Shown: positions 8,271 through 18,691 of the stretch, piece by piece | Layout of the letters: each line of letters begins with the position of its first letter | How positions within the stretch are numbered: the stretch's first letter is position 1 | Assembly (NCBI RefSeq): GCF_019801215.1 | Contig: NZ_JAHVJO010000001.1 | Location: 186,001 to 250,000 of the forward strand | Source of the DNA: Fictibacillus nanhaiensis | GTDB lineage: Bacteria > Bacillota > Bacilli > Bacillales > Fictibacillaceae | Length of the DNA stretch: 64,000 nucleotides | Direction of reading: 5' to 3' | Translations under genes and position numbers: made by a program | The notes under the pieces: model-generated | Told to the model about the DNA's origin: nothing | The model's input: the letters and a program-made list of their open reading frames with translations, nothing else | The model's database searches: none

Positions 8271-8921
8271 ATGTCTGTCCAGCCTACCGAAAAAGTATAT
8301 ATAGAAATATTAAAAAAAATTAAAGCTATTATTGTTGAAGACGGTCTTCAAGCGGGTGACAAACTTCCTTCGGAGCGGGAACTTAGCGATCGGCTCCATG
8401 CGGGAAGGTCCTCTGTTCGCGAAGCGTTACGCTCTCTTGAACTTCTTGGGTTGATTGAAACAAGAAGGGGAGAGGGGACATTTATACGAGAAGCAACAGG
8501 TCACCGTCTTGTAGAGGTGTTAGCTTCTTTTATTCTTAACGATGTGAAAGCTCGGGAAGACTTGCGTGAAACACGTCATATTGTCATAAAAGATTGTGTA
8601 GGTCTGGCGATTATGAGATGCACTTCTTCCGAATTGAGTAATCTGCATGAGTTAATTAAAGAAATAAAGAGAAGCTCAAATGAGCAGCTACAAGTATTAT
8701 GTAAACAATTTGAAAAAAATGTCATTCAGACATGCGGCAATCATCTTCTTTATCGTTTATATGTAGAACTAACGGGTTATGGATCATCATTACAAAAAGC
8801 AGATTCGAACTGGTCTCCAGAGTTATGCTCGGAAGTCCTTACACTTCTGGAACAGAAAAATGCTAAAGAGCTAACGGATCTGTTATCAAAACAAAACGAT
8901 GCCCTAAACGCAATCGAATAG
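8271..8921 (+). CDS. GntR/FadR-subfamily transcriptional regulator
   Basis: 216 residues. The N-terminal winged helix is clear ([46 protein letters not shown] split over about residues 30-80), followed by an all-helical ligand domain of the FCD type (about 85-210). I prefer the ATG at 8271, which has AAAGGAGAG at correct spacing, over the one at 8247 that overlaps the ytsJ stop. It lies between malic enzyme and accD, as in some other Bacillus genomes but not B. subtilis. Its target is probably the TGGTCTGACCA palindrome before ytsJ. The effector is unknown; malate, an acyl-CoA or another central metabolite are guesses. Confidence 0.85.
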   Translation: MSVQPTEKVYIEILKKIKAIIVEDGLQAGDKLPSERELSDRLHAGRSSVREALRSLELLGLIETRRGEGTFIREATGHRLVEVLASFILNDVKAREDLRETRHIVIKDCVGLAIMRCTSSELSNLHELIKEIKRSSNEQLQVLCKQFEKNVIQTCGNHLLYRLYVELTGYGSSLQKADSNWSPELCSEVLTLLEQKNAKELTDLLSKQNDALNAIE

Positions 8922-8937
8922 GTGGTGTTATTCATTC

Positions 8938-9792
8938 ATGATTAAAGGATTGTTCGTAAAAAAGAAAAAGTATGCCACAATACCTACAGGTAAAGTGAAG
9001 CAAGATGTTCCTGAAGGGATTATGAGTAAATGCCCGGAATGTAAGCACATCATGGTGACAAAAGAGTTAAGGAAAAACTTACTTGTCTGCCAATCATGTC
9101 AGTATCACTATTCCATGTCTTCACAGGAACGAATAGCGAGTTTGTTGGATGACGGCACTTTTACTGAATATAACGCAGATATGATTTCAAAAAATCCACT
9201 GGAGTTCCCTAATTATGTTGAAAAACTGGAGAGTGACCGCAAGAAAACAAAAATTAATGAAGCGGTAGTCACTGGTGAAGGGAAGATCAACGGTGTCTCT
9301 ATAACAATTGCCGTTATGGATTCACGTTTTAGAATGGGAAGCATGGGTTCTGTAGTAGGGGAAAAAATTACTCGAGCGATCGAAAAAGCGATAGAGAAAA
9401 AATGTCCGTTTATTATCTTTACAGCATCAGGTGGAGCGCGTATGCAAGAAGGTGTTCTAAGTCTCATGCAGATGGCGAAGACGAGCGTTGCTCTAAAAAG
9501 ATTAAGTGATAAGGGCCTATTGTTTATCTCCGTTATGACTCATCCTACTACTGGAGGAGTCTCTGCAAGTTTTGCTTCAGTAGGGGATTATAACTTCGCT
9601 GAACCGCGTGCACTCATTGGATTTGCGGGAAGAAGAATTATCGAACAAACGATAAGACAGGAGCTTCCTGACGATTTTCAAACGGCAGAATTTTTATTAA
9701 AGCATGGTCAGCTTGATGGAGTTATTCATCGCAGCCAGATGAAAAAAACGTTAGGGACTCTATTAAAAATTCATTCAGAAGGGGGGCGTTAA
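8938..9792 (+). CDS. accD: Acetyl-CoA carboxylase carboxyltransferase beta subunit AccD
   Basis: Part of the carboxyltransferase that transfers CO2 from carboxybiotin to acetyl-CoA in the first step of fatty acid synthesis. 284 residues. An N-terminal zinc ribbon has C32, C35, C51 and C54 (CPEC...CQSC). The crotonase-like carboxyltransferase fold follows with [21 protein letters not shown] near 160-180. The start follows GGTGGTG, weak but well spaced. Two bases separate its stop from the accA frame, so the two subunits are likely translated together. Confidence 0.95.
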   Translation: MIKGLFVKKKKYATIPTGKVKQDVPEGIMSKCPECKHIMVTKELRKNLLVCQSCQYHYSMSSQERIASLLDDGTFTEYNADMISKNPLEFPNYVEKLESDRKKTKINEAVVTGEGKINGVSITIAVMDSRFRMGSMGSVVGEKITRAIEKAIEKKCPFIIFTASGGARMQEGVLSLMQMAKTSVALKRLSDKGLLFISVMTHPTTGGVSASFASVGDYNFAEPRALIGFAGRRIIEQTIRQELPDDFQTAEFLLKHGQLDGVIHRSQMKKTLGTLLKIHSEGGR

Positions 9793-9794
9793 GC

Positions 9795-10772
9795 ATGGCC
9801 GCTGAGCTAGAATTTGAAAAACCGATACATGAGCTTGAAAAAAAAATAGCGGAATTAAAATCCTTTATGGATGAAAAAAACATTGATCTCACTGACGAGA
9901 TTAAACGACTTGAAGAAAAGCTTTCGAACTTGGAATATAGTACGTATTCAGAAATGAAGCCATGGGATCGTGTTCAGATTGCCAGACATGCCGAACGTCC
10001 CACTACTCTTGACTATATTGGATACTTATTTACTGATTTCATAGAACTTCATGGAGACAGACTGTTTGGTGATGATGAAGCCATTGTAGGTGGAGTTGCG
10101 TTTTATAAAGGTACTCCAGTTACCGTTATTGGCCACCAAAGAGGAAAAGATACGAAAGAAAATGTACGTCGTAATTTCGGTATGCCTCATCCAGAAGGAT
10201 ATCGGAAAGCTTTACGTTTAATGAAACAGGCGGAGAAATTTAACCGCCCAATCATCTGTTTTATTGATACAAAAGGTGCATACCCAGGAAAATCTGCAGA
10301 AGAAAGAGGGCAGAGTGAAGCGATCGCCCGTAACCTCGTTGAAATGGCAGGGCTGACCGTTCCTGTTATATGTATCGTTATTGGAGAGGGCGGCAGTGGC
10401 GGTGCTCTTGCACTTGGTGTAGGTAATTACGTTTATATGCTTGAGAACTCGACCTATTCTGTTATTTCACCAGAAGGTGCTGCCGCTATCCTTTGGAAAG
10501 ACGCCTCACTTGCAAAAAAAGCAGCCGAGTCTATGAGAATTACAGCACCTGATCTAAAAGAACTTGGAATCATCGACGAGATTATTGAAGAAGTAAAAGG
10601 TGGAGCTCATAAAGATGCTAAACGACAATCAGAACTCATTGATGATGTTTTAGATTCTTCACTAAATACACTTCTAACCATGTCGGAAGAAGACCTCATT
10701 GAACAGCGTTATGAAAAATATAAAAAAATCGGACAATTTGGGTTTGTAAACGATTCCATTGTTGTTAAATAG
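9795..10772 (+). CDS. accA: Acetyl-CoA carboxylase carboxyltransferase alpha subunit AccA
   Basis: Partner of AccD in the alpha2beta2 carboxyltransferase. 325 residues, standard length. The N-terminal helical part ([16 protein letters not shown]) is followed by the crotonase-like core with [21 protein letters not shown]-type and [14 protein letters not shown] (about 197-210) motifs. The ribosome site GGGGGGCG lies inside the accD 3' end. It closes the ytsJ operon before the hairpin at 10776-10812. Confidence 0.95.
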   Translation: MAAELEFEKPIHELEKKIAELKSFMDEKNIDLTDEIKRLEEKLSNLEYSTYSEMKPWDRVQIARHAERPTTLDYIGYLFTDFIELHGDRLFGDDEAIVGGVAFYKGTPVTVIGHQRGKDTKENVRRNFGMPHPEGYRKALRLMKQAEKFNRPIICFIDTKGAYPGKSAEERGQSEAIARNLVEMAGLTVPVICIVIGEGGSGGALALGVGNYVYMLENSTYSVISPEGAAAILWKDASLAKKAAESMRITAPDLKELGIIDEIIEEVKGGAHKDAKRQSELIDDVLDSSLNTLLTMSEEDLIEQRYEKYKKIGQFGFVNDSIVVK

Positions 10773-10775
10773 GGA

Positions 10776-10812
10776 ATGTGCCTTTCCGCCATTGGGAAGG
10801 CGCATTTTTTTG
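10776..10812 (+). terminator. Terminator after accA
   Basis: ATGTGCCTTTCC/GGGAAGGCGCAT stem with two wobble pairs, a 6-nt loop and a T7 run. Confidence 0.8.
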
Positions 10813-10830
10813 CCTATTGTTGTCTATTGT

Positions 10831-10845
10831 GTTCAACATTTGAAC
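10831..10845. promoter_or_regulatory. 15-bp palindrome in the pfkA promoter region
   Basis: GTTCAA-CAT-TTGAAC is a perfect dyad. It falls in the spacer of a possible promoter, TTGTGT (10828-10833) with TATTTT (10850-10855) 16 nt downstream. It could be an operator for a glycolytic regulator; none that I know matches this exact sequence. Confidence 0.35.
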
Positions 10846-10874
10846 ATGATATTTTAATAAGACGAGAGAACTAG

Positions 10875-11849
<975 letters not shown>

Positions 11850-11859
11850 CAAGCATGAT

Positions 11860-11897
11860 GCATCGTATGGCTGCATAACTTTCAGTCTGTACGATGC
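11860..11897 (+). other. Intercistronic hairpin between pfkA and pyk
   Basis: GCATCGTA (11860-11867) and TACGATGC (11890-11897) can pair around a 22-nt loop that itself holds CTG/CAG. No T-run follows, so it is not a standard terminator. It may affect mRNA processing or stability between the two genes. Confidence 0.4.
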
Positions 11898-11932
11898 CTT
11901 CTTGCGAAAAAAGAAACCAGGAGGCCATTTAC

Positions 11933-13690
11933 ATGATGCGTAAAACAAAAATCGTTTGTACGATAGGTCCGGCAAGCGAAAGCATAGATAAATTAAAAGA
12001 ATTGATGAATGCAGGGATGAATGTTTCCCGCCTTAATTTCTCACATGGTGATTTTGAAGAACATGGTCAACGAATCATTAATATTCGTGAAGCTTCAAAA
12101 GAACTCGGAAAAACCGTAGCTATTCTTCTAGATACGAAAGGTCCGGAAATCCGTACTCAAACACTTGAAGGCGGTGTAGCTGAGCTCGAAGCTGGTAATG
12201 AGCTGATCATTTCTATGGAAGAAGTGATCGGAAACGAAAAGAAAATATCTGTATCATACCCGGGCCTTGTTGAAGATGTAGAAGTAGGATCTAGAATATT
12301 ACTTGATGATGGTTTGATTGAACTTGAAGTCATTGAGATCGGAAAGAAAGAATTAATAACGAAAATCTTGAACTCTGGTACTCTAAAAAACAAAAAAGGT
12401 GTAAACGTGCCGAATGTTAGCGTAAAGCTTCCTGGGATCACGGATAAAGATGCGAAAGACATCGAGTTTGGAATACAGCAAGGTGTAGATTTTATCGCGG
12501 CCTCATTTGTTCGCCGTGCGACAGATGTGCTTGAGATTCGCGAAATTTTAGATAATCACAATGCAAACCATATCCAGATCATCCCTAAGATTGAAAACCA
12601 AGAAGGCGTTGATAATATCGACGAAATTCTTGCTGTGTCTGATGGACTGATGGTAGCCCGTGGGGATCTTGGTGTAGAGATTCCAGCTGAAGAAGTACCG
12701 CTCGTACAAAAAATGCTTATTAAAAAATGTAATGAGCTAGGAAAACCAGTTATTACAGCAACACAGATGCTAGATTCCATGCAGCGTAATCCCCGTCCAA
12801 CACGTGCAGAAGCGAGTGACGTAGCTAATGCAATCTTTGACGGAACAGATGCAATCATGTTGTCTGGTGAAACAGCTGCAGGTAACTATCCTGTTGAATC
12901 CGTTCTTACGATGCACAAAATTGCCAGCCGAGCTGAGAGCTCTTTAAATTATAAAACGATCTTATCCTCTAGAAGCAAAGAGAGTAAAACGACGATTACA
13001 GATGCGATCTCTCAATCTGTTTCGTTTACTGCTCTAAACTTAGAAGCGGATGCCGTTATTACAGCTACTGAAAAAGGACAAACAGCCCGTATGATTTCCA
13101 AATACCGTCCTAAAGCTCCGATTATTGCAGTAACAAGTAATGAAGATGTTTGCCGTAAGCTTGCTCTTGTGTGGGGAGTTACTCCGGTTAAAGGGGAAAA
13201 AGCAAAAACAACTGACGAGATGTTCCAAATTGCGATTGATTCAGCTATTAAAGCAGATGCAGTTCAGCATGGAAACCTTGTTGTCATTACTGCAGGTGTT
13301 CCTGTTGGTGAATCAGGATCAACCAATTTGATGAAAGTTCATATCATTGGTGACGTTCTTGCTAAAGCGCAGGGAATCGGACAATCTTCAGCATCAGGTA
13401 AAGTGGTAGTTGCAAAAACTGCCCAAGAAGCGATGGATAAGATGACAGAAGGAGCAATCCTTGTAACAGTAGGCACAGACCGTGATATGATCTCGGCATT
13501 TGAAAAAGCAGCAGCTGTTATCACAGAAGAAGGCGGTTTAACAAGCCATGCAGCCGTATGTGGTGTGTCAATGAGCATCCCTGTTATCGTAGGACTCCAG
13601 AATGCAACTGAAATTTTTACAGATGGTCAAGAAATCACGATTGATGCTTCTGTTGGATATATTTATGACGGAAGAAAAAACGTAATCTAA
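11933..13690 (+). CDS. pyk: Pyruvate kinase Pyk
   Basis: Converts phosphoenolpyruvate and ADP to pyruvate and ATP. 585 residues, including the extra C-terminal PEP-utilising-like domain found in Bacillus enzymes ([22 protein letters not shown] split over about 540-562). Catalytic-core motifs include CTIGPAS (about 9-15), [16 protein letters not shown] and ATQMLDSM. The ATG at 11933 follows AGGAGG by 8 nt; the adjacent ATG at 11936 is also possible. Closed by the strong hairpin at 13697-13730. Confidence 0.96.
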   Translation: MMRKTKIVCTIGPASESIDKLKELMNAGMNVSRLNFSHGDFEEHGQRIINIREASKELGKTVAILLDTKGPEIRTQTLEGGVAELEAGNELIISMEEVIGNEKKISVSYPGLVEDVEVGSRILLDDGLIELEVIEIGKKELITKILNSGTLKNKKGVNVPNVSVKLPGITDKDAKDIEFGIQQGVDFIAASFVRRATDVLEIREILDNHNANHIQIIPKIENQEGVDNIDEILAVSDGLMVARGDLGVEIPAEEVPLVQKMLIKKCNELGKPVITATQMLDSMQRNPRPTRAEASDVANAIFDGTDAIMLSGETAAGNYPVESVLTMHKIASRAESSLNYKTILSSRSKESKTTITDAISQSVSFTALNLEADAVITATEKGQTARMISKYRPKAPIIAVTSNEDVCRKLALVWGVTPVKGEKAKTTDEMFQIAIDSAIKADAVQHGNLVVITAGVPVGESGSTNLMKVHIIGDVLAKAQGIGQSSASGKVVVAKTAQEAMDKMTEGAILVTVGTDRDMISAFEKAAAVITEEGGLTSHAAVCGVSMSIPVIVGLQNATEIFTDGQEITIDASVGYIYDGRKNVI

Positions 13691-13696
13691 TAAATG

Positions 13697-13730
13697 AAAA
13701 GAGAAGGAAACGAAACCTTCTCTTTTTTTA
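13697..13730 (+). terminator. Terminator after pyk
   Basis: AAAAGAGAAGG/CCTTCTCTTTT stem with an 8-nt loop and a long T-run. Confidence 0.88.
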
Positions 13731-13778
13731 TTCGTAAAAGTATTCATATGATGTTAGTTGGAGAAAGTGAGGAATCTT

Positions 13779-14174
13779 ATGTTTCGGTTGTTATTGTTTA
13801 TATTCATACTTGTGCCTGCATTAGAAGTGGGGATATTTATTTTAGCTGGTCAATATATTGGAATACCAGCGACGATTGCCAGTATATTCTTAACGGGGAT
13901 CATGGGAGCATTCTTAGCTAAAAGAGAAGGTACCGAAACGATAAAAAGAGTAAGAGAGCAGCTTGATAACGGCCAGATGCCAGGTGATGCAGTCTTAGAT
14001 GGAGCTTGCATTCTCGTTGGAGGTGCTCTGCTCTTGACACCAGGGTTCTTAACAGACTTTATCGGGTTTTCGTTGCTCTTTCCTCCATTTAGAAAAATCG
14101 TGAAGTTTTGGCTAAAAGCAAAATTGTACGAAAAAATGAAGAATGGTCAATTTTATGTAATAAAAAAACGTTAA
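13779..14174 (+). CDS. fxsA: FxsA family membrane protein
   Basis: 131 residues with hydrophobic segments at about 2-18 and 22-45 (LEVGIFILAGQYIGI, IASIFLTGIMGAFLAKREG) and a third at about 70-100. The LEVGIFI signature and pyk-fxsA-ytvI order match the FxsA family (YtzA in B. subtilis). FxsA of E. coli modulates F-plasmid exclusion of phage T7; the chromosomal role in Bacillus is unknown. I take the ATG at 13779 as start because the in-frame TTG at 13758 would place extra charged residues before the first helix. Confidence 0.82.
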   Translation: MFRLLLFIFILVPALEVGIFILAGQYIGIPATIASIFLTGIMGAFLAKREGTETIKRVREQLDNGQMPGDAVLDGACILVGGALLLTPGFLTDFIGFSLLFPPFRKIVKFWLKAKLYEKMKNGQFYVIKKR

Positions 14175-14186
14175 TGGTCAAAATTG

Positions 14187-14220
14187 AAGAACGCTGCCAA
14201 AAGAGCAGGCGTTCTTTTTT
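14187..14220. terminator. Terminator between fxsA and ytvI
   Basis: AAGAACGCTGC and GCAGGCGTTCTT pair with one bulged G, followed by T6. The A-rich left side could also serve convergent ytvI. Confidence 0.75.
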
Positions 14221-14242
14221 GATTGGTCTTTCTAAAGCCGTT

Positions 14243-15358
14243 TTATTTAACAGGCTTCATGATAAAGTGATAGATTTCATGAAAAAATTTTGCTTCATAT
14301 AAAGCACGGATGACAACAAGTATAACAGGACCGATAATTAACCCGACGAATCCAAATAATTGAAATCCGGCGAACAATGCAACAAGCGTTGCTAACGGAT
14401 CAAGCCCGATTGTTGAGGATAATAGTTTTGGTTCCATGATCTGTCTTTGAATGACCACAACGCCGTATAAAATCGATAACCCGATTGTTAGGGTGTAGTT
14501 CCCAGTTAAGAAACAATAAGCAATCCAAGGTAAGAACACAGCTCCTGTTCCTAAATATGGAAGAAGGTCTATGGCACCTATTAATACAGATATTGTGACT
14601 GCATAATCAATTCTCAGAATAAGAAGGCCAATCAATACAATAAATGCAGTTATTGAAATCAATGTTAGCTGAGCTTTTAAAAAACCGAATAATGCTTTTC
14701 GCAACTCAACATAAACGGTTTTCACGGTTTGAGTCAGTTTTTCTGGGAAGATGGCAGTTAAAAATCCAGTTATTCGGTACCAGTCTTTACTTATAAAAAA
14801 CGCGGCTAGCAAAGAAAAAATAAAAACAGTTAAAAAAGTGGGAAGACTAACAATCATAAGTGAAACACCATTAATAATGGCTTGGGTAATTCCCGTAACA
14901 TTCGTGGTAATACCCGTTCCGATCTTCTCAATGTTGTCCATGACGGTTTCTTTTTGATCAGTTCCTAGCTTGCTGTATATAGTCAGCAGGTCATGGTAGA
15001 GCGGTAGGACATTTGTTTTGAAGTAATTCTCAAAGTAAGTGACGAGCTCTTGAATATAAGCAGGAATCTCATGGGCGATATAGGCGAAACCTGTCATCAT
15101 TTCCTGGATAAGCAGGGTTATTAATAAGACGAGAAACCCGAGAAGAGCTAAAATGGATATAATAACCGCAAGTGTTCTGTTAATCTTAAATTTGTTCGCC
15201 AAAAATCCTACTAATGGATTAATAATAAGAGCTATGACTGCTCCTGCAATAAAAGGGTATAGGATGCCGGAAACATAATATCCGAAAGTAATAATGGCAA
15301 TCGCTATAATTACTATGCAACTGAAGCGAATGATTCGCTGTGTAATTTCTGGATGCAA
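14243..15358 (-). CDS. ytvI: AI-2E family membrane protein YtvI
   Basis: 371 residues with about eight predicted membrane helices and the family signature near the C-terminus (LIGAIDLLPYLGTG around residue 260, then PKLLSSTIGLDPLATLVALFAG). It belongs to the UPF0118/AI-2E exporter superfamily. The YtvI subgroup has been linked to sporulation in Bacillus; the substrate is unknown. The start is TTG at 15358 behind CAGGTGAT. It is divergent from ytwI across 48 bp. Confidence 0.85.
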   Translation of the reverse strand: MHPEITQRIIRFSCIVIIAIAIITFGYYVSGILYPFIAGAVIALIINPLVGFLANKFKINRTLAVIISILALLGFLVLLITLLIQEMMTGFAYIAHEIPAYIQELVTYFENYFKTNVLPLYHDLLTIYSKLGTDQKETVMDNIEKIGTGITTNVTGITQAIINGVSLMIVSLPTFLTVFIFSLLAAFFISKDWYRITGFLTAIFPEKLTQTVKTVYVELRKALFGFLKAQLTLISITAFIVLIGLLILRIDYAVTISVLIGAIDLLPYLGTGAVFLPWIAYCFLTGNYTLTIGLSILYGVVVIQRQIMEPKLLSSTIGLDPLATLVALFAGFQLFGFVGLIIGPVILVVIRALYEAKFFHEIYHFIMKPVK

Positions 15359-15406
15359 GGTGTATCACCTGCTTTCTACAGATCTTAAGTAAGAAGGGAA
15401 TTCATT

Positions 15407-15865
15407 ATGGAGCCAACTCTTTTTTTAATCGGCTTATTAGTGATTGGAGTTATAGCGAAAAATCAATCACTCATGATAGCTGTCGCTTTTTTATTAGTGT
15501 TAAAATTTTCAGGTCTAGGAGAAAAATGGTTTTCTGTTATTCAACATAAGGGTATAAATTGGGGAGTTACGATTATCACCATAGCCGTATTAATTCCAAT
15601 TGCAACTGGTGATATCGGCTTTAAACAACTTCAAGAATCGCTTAAATCTTCATATGCGTGGATAGCTTTATTATCCGGAATCTTCGTGGCAGTTATTGCT
15701 AGCAGAGGCTTGCACTTGCTTCAGAACGATCCACATATTACTGCTGCTCTCGTATTTGGAACAATTCTTGCAGTGGCCATTTTTAAAGGGGTTGCAGTAG
15801 GTCCTTTAATCGGTGCAGGAATTGCATATATGGCGATGAAGATTGTCGAATTGTTCACAACGTGA
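15407..15865 (+). CDS. ytwI: DUF441 membrane protein YtwI
   Basis: 152 residues with four predicted helices (about 3-28, 46-62, 80-98, 108-145). The pattern and position between ytvI and citZ match the DUF441 family, for which no function is established. The ATG follows AAGAAGGGA. No clear terminator follows before the citZ promoter. Confidence 0.82.
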   Translation: MEPTLFLIGLLVIGVIAKNQSLMIAVAFLLVLKFSGLGEKWFSVIQHKGINWGVTIITIAVLIPIATGDIGFKQLQESLKSSYAWIALLSGIFVAVIASRGLHLLQNDPHITAALVFGTILAVAIFKGVAVGPLIGAGIAYMAMKIVELFTT

Positions 15866-15898
15866 TAACCTTATAACGCATGAATTAAGCGATATTCG

Positions 15899-15927
15899 TT
15901 CACAAAAATCAGATTATTGTTTATAAT
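15899..15927 (+). promoter_or_regulatory. Sigma-A promoter of citZ
   Basis: TTCACA (15899-15904), a 17-nt spacer and a perfect TATAAT (15922-15927). It implies an untranslated leader of about 185 nt before citZ. Confidence 0.65.
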
Positions 15928-15990
15928 TGATGTGTATGTCCCGTTTCCTTTAAATAGTCTTTCATTTTTCATGTCTCTTTTTTGAGAATA

Positions 15991-16028
15991 AAGAAGTCGG
16001 AATTACATCTTATTTCTCCGTCTTTTTT
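15991..16028 (+). promoter_or_regulatory. Terminator-like hairpin in the citZ leader
   Basis: AAGAAGTCGGA pairs with TCCGTCTTTTT (one T-T mismatch, one G-T pair) around a 15-nt loop and ends in a T-run. It lies inside the predicted citZ leader, about 90 nt before the start codon, and could act as an attenuator. It could also terminate read-through from ytwI. Confidence 0.45.
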
Positions 16029-16119
16029 AAAAGAAGAAAAATGTAAGCTCTTTCTATTTTTTAAAAAATGAAATTATTAAAGGAGAAGAGAGAATAACAG
16101 AAAAAAAGGAGAGATAGCC

Positions 16120-17235
16120 ATGACAGCTACAAGAGGATTAGAAGGAATTGTTGCAACAACATCTTCTGTCAGCTCTATCATCGATGATGTTTTAACCTAT
16201 AGAGGATATAGCATTGATGACTTAGCTGAACATGCAACTTTTGAGGAAGTTGTATACTTGCTTTGGAATGGTAAACTGCCTAACCTAACGGAATTGGAAA
16301 AGTTTAAAACAGAGCTTGCTGAAGCGAGTGAGCTTCCTGAAGCATTGTTGGAACAAATGAAATCGCTTCCTTTGAAGGATGCTCATCCAATGACAGTTTT
16401 ACGTACAATTGTTTCGACGCTTGCGATGTATGATAAAGATGCAGAGGACATGTCTACAGAGGGCAATTATAAAAAAGCCATTCGTCTTCAAGCACAATTA
16501 GCATCTCTAGTAACGGCATTTGCGCGTATCAGAGAAGGAAAAGATCCTGTATCTCCTAAAAAAGATCTGAGCTATGCGGCTAATTTCTTATATATGTTAA
16601 CAGGTAATGAGCCTGATGAAATTTCTGAGACTGCTTTAAATAAAGCACTTGTATTGCATGCAGACCATGAATTGAACGCTTCCACATTTACTGCGCGTGT
16701 TTGTGTAGCAACCCTTTCTGATATTTATTCAGGAATTACAGCTGCCATCGGAGCTCTAAAAGGACCTCTTCATGGTGGTGCAAACGAACAAGTAATGAAG
16801 ATGCTTTCTGAGATTGGTGAAGAATCGAACGTTGAATCATACTTGGATAATGCGATTGAGAACAAGCAAAAAATCATGGGCTTCGGACACCGCGTATACA
16901 AAAATGGTGATCCTCGCGCGAAACATCTTCGTGAAATGTCCAAACAACTTACTTCTATCACTGGTGAAGAGAAATGGTACACGATGAGTGTCAAGATTGA
17001 TGATATGTTAAAGCAGAAAAAAGGGTTGCTTCCAAATGTTGACTTCTATTCTGCAAGTGTTTATCACAGTTTAGGTATCGATCACGACCTATTCACACCA
17101 ATCTTTGCAGTAAGCCGTGTTTCTGGCTGGATCGCACACATTTTGGAACAGTACGATAACAACCGACTGATTCGTCCTCGTGCGGAGTATATCGGTCCTG
17201 ATATGCAGCAATTTGTTGCATTAGAGCAAAGATAA
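16120..17235 (+). CDS. citZ: Citrate synthase CitZ
   Basis: Condenses oxaloacetate with acetyl-CoA at the entry to the TCA cycle. 371 residues, the short Gram-positive dimeric type. Catalytic motifs are intact: HADHELNASTFTARV near 190-204, GFGHRVYKNGDPRA near 252-265 and DFYSASVYHSLGI near 308-320. A strong ribosome site (AAAAAGGAGAG) precedes the ATG; a second SD-like AAAGGAGAAG at about 16079 has no ORF of its own. It is followed by a terminator, so icd may have its own promoter or rely on read-through. Confidence 0.96.
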   Translation: MTATRGLEGIVATTSSVSSIIDDVLTYRGYSIDDLAEHATFEEVVYLLWNGKLPNLTELEKFKTELAEASELPEALLEQMKSLPLKDAHPMTVLRTIVSTLAMYDKDAEDMSTEGNYKKAIRLQAQLASLVTAFARIREGKDPVSPKKDLSYAANFLYMLTGNEPDEISETALNKALVLHADHELNASTFTARVCVATLSDIYSGITAAIGALKGPLHGGANEQVMKMLSEIGEESNVESYLDNAIENKQKIMGFGHRVYKNGDPRAKHLREMSKQLTSITGEEKWYTMSVKIDDMLKQKKGLLPNVDFYSASVYHSLGIDHDLFTPIFAVSRVSGWIAHILEQYDNNRLIRPRAEYIGPDMQQFVALEQR

Positions 17236-17247
17236 GGAACACTTTTT

Positions 17248-17278
17248 AAAAAGAGAAGGGATTCTTCTTCTCTTTTCC
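17248..17278 (+). terminator. Terminator between citZ and icd
   Basis: AAAAGAGAAG/CTTCTCTTTT stem with an 8-nt loop. The T-run is short (TTTTCCC), so partial read-through into icd is likely. Confidence 0.65.
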
Positions 17279-17338
17279 CTATGTTTTTTAGTAGACTAGT
17301 TATGAAGATGCAATTGCAGAAATAGGAGGAATTTTATT

Positions 17339-18607
17339 ATGTCTAACGGAGAACGTATTACAGTTGACAACGGAGTGTTGAACGTACCAAACCAACCAAT
17401 TATCCCATATATCGAGGGTGACGGAACTGGTCCTGATATTTGGGCTGCAGCTTCACGTGTTTTAGAAGCTAGTGTTGCGAAAGCTTATAACGGTGAGAAA
17501 AAGATCGTTTGGAAAGAAGTTCTTGCAGGTGAAAAAGCCTTTAACCAAACAGGTGAGTGGTTGCCTTCAGAAACTTTAGATGCGATCCGCGATTACATAA
17601 TTGCGATTAAAGGACCTCTTACAACTCCTGTTGGTGGAGGAATCCGTTCATTGAACGTTGCTTTACGACAAGAACTAGATCTATTTACTTGCCTTCGTCC
17701 TGTACAGTATTTTAAGGGTGTTCCTTCACCGGTAAAACGTCCTGAAGATACAAACATGGTTATTTTCCGTGAGAATACGGAAGATATTTATGCAGGTATC
17801 GAGTATGCAAGCGGTTCTGATGAAGTGAAAAAGCTGATTCAATTCCTTCAAGATGAAATGGGAGCTAACAAGATTCGTTTCCCTGAAACTTCAGGTATTG
17901 GAATTAAGCCGGTTTCTTCTGAAGGTACACAGCGTTTAGTAAGAGCAGCGATTCAGTACGCAATCAACGAAGGACGCAAGAGTGTAACACTTGTTCATAA
18001 AGGCAACATCATGAAGTATACAGAAGGTGCTTTCAAGAACTGGGGTTATGAGCTTGCTGAAGCGGAATTTGGCGATAAAGTATTCACATGGGCACAATAT
18101 GACCGCATCGTTGAAGAAAGCGGTAAAGATGCTGCGAACAAAGCACAAGCTGATGCCGAAGCAGCAGGGAAAATTATCGTAAAGGACTCTATTGCTGATA
18201 TTTTCCTTCAACAGATCTTAACTCGTCCTGCAGAATTTGATGTTGTTGCAACAATGAATTTAAACGGTGATTATATTTCTGATGCACTTGCTGCACAAGT
18301 TGGTGGTATCGGAATTGCTCCTGGAGCAAACATCAACTACGAAACAGGACATGCGATCTTTGAAGCTACTCATGGTACAGCTCCAAAATATGCGGGTCTT
18401 GATAAAGTAAATCCATCTTCTGTTATCCTTTCGGGAGTATTGATGCTAGAGCACTTAGGTTGGGGAGAAGCAGCGAAGCTTGTTCTATCATCTATGGAAA
18501 GCACGATTGCAAGCAAAGTAGTAACCTATGATTTTGCTCGTCTAATGGACGGTGCAACTGAAGTTAAGTGTTCTGAGTTTGCAGACGAACTAATTAAAAA
18601 TATGTAA
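17339..18607 (+). CDS. icd: NADP-dependent isocitrate dehydrogenase Icd
   Basis: Oxidatively decarboxylates isocitrate to 2-oxoglutarate. 422 residues, as in other Bacillus enzymes. The substrate loop [18 protein letters not shown] (about 99-116) includes the serine equivalent to the regulatory Ser of E. coli Icd. [15 protein letters not shown] (about 141-155) and [17 protein letters not shown] near 300 are typical. AGGAGG sits before the ATG. It lies in the citZ-icd-mdh TCA cluster. Confidence 0.96.
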   Translation: MSNGERITVDNGVLNVPNQPIIPYIEGDGTGPDIWAAASRVLEASVAKAYNGEKKIVWKEVLAGEKAFNQTGEWLPSETLDAIRDYIIAIKGPLTTPVGGGIRSLNVALRQELDLFTCLRPVQYFKGVPSPVKRPEDTNMVIFRENTEDIYAGIEYASGSDEVKKLIQFLQDEMGANKIRFPETSGIGIKPVSSEGTQRLVRAAIQYAINEGRKSVTLVHKGNIMKYTEGAFKNWGYELAEAEFGDKVFTWAQYDRIVEESGKDAANKAQADAEAAGKIIVKDSIADIFLQQILTRPAEFDVVATMNLNGDYISDALAAQVGGIGIAPGANINYETGHAIFEATHGTAPKYAGLDKVNPSSVILSGVLMLEHLGWGEAAKLVLSSMESTIASKVVTYDFARLMDGATEVKCSEFADELIKNM

Positions 18608-18615
18608 GCTTTGTT

Positions 18616-18635
18616 GGCCCCTTTCACGAGGGGTC
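18616..18635 (+). terminator. Weak hairpin after icd
   Basis: GCCCCT/AGGGGTC stem with a 6-nt loop but only TCTTCTC after it, so termination would be inefficient. It probably allows icd-mdh cotranscription. Confidence 0.4.
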
Positions 18636-18691
18636 TTCTCAAAAGACGATGAAATTATAACGTTTTCTATACTGTTTTTGGAGGGAATGAC

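Noticed and set aside
11860-11897. pfkA-pyk hairpin as a terminator
   Set aside because: No T-run after the right arm, and pyk follows with a good ribosome site; kept only as an intercistronic hairpin.
15865-15877. ATAACCTTAT near the end of ytwI as a CcpC-type site for citZ
   Set aside because: The half-sites are only 2 nt apart, too close for the CcpC dyad, and they lie upstream of the promoter.
16068-16097. Nine-codon ORF in the citZ leader as a regulatory leader peptide
   Set aside because: No ribosome site in front of its ATG and no run of informative codons.
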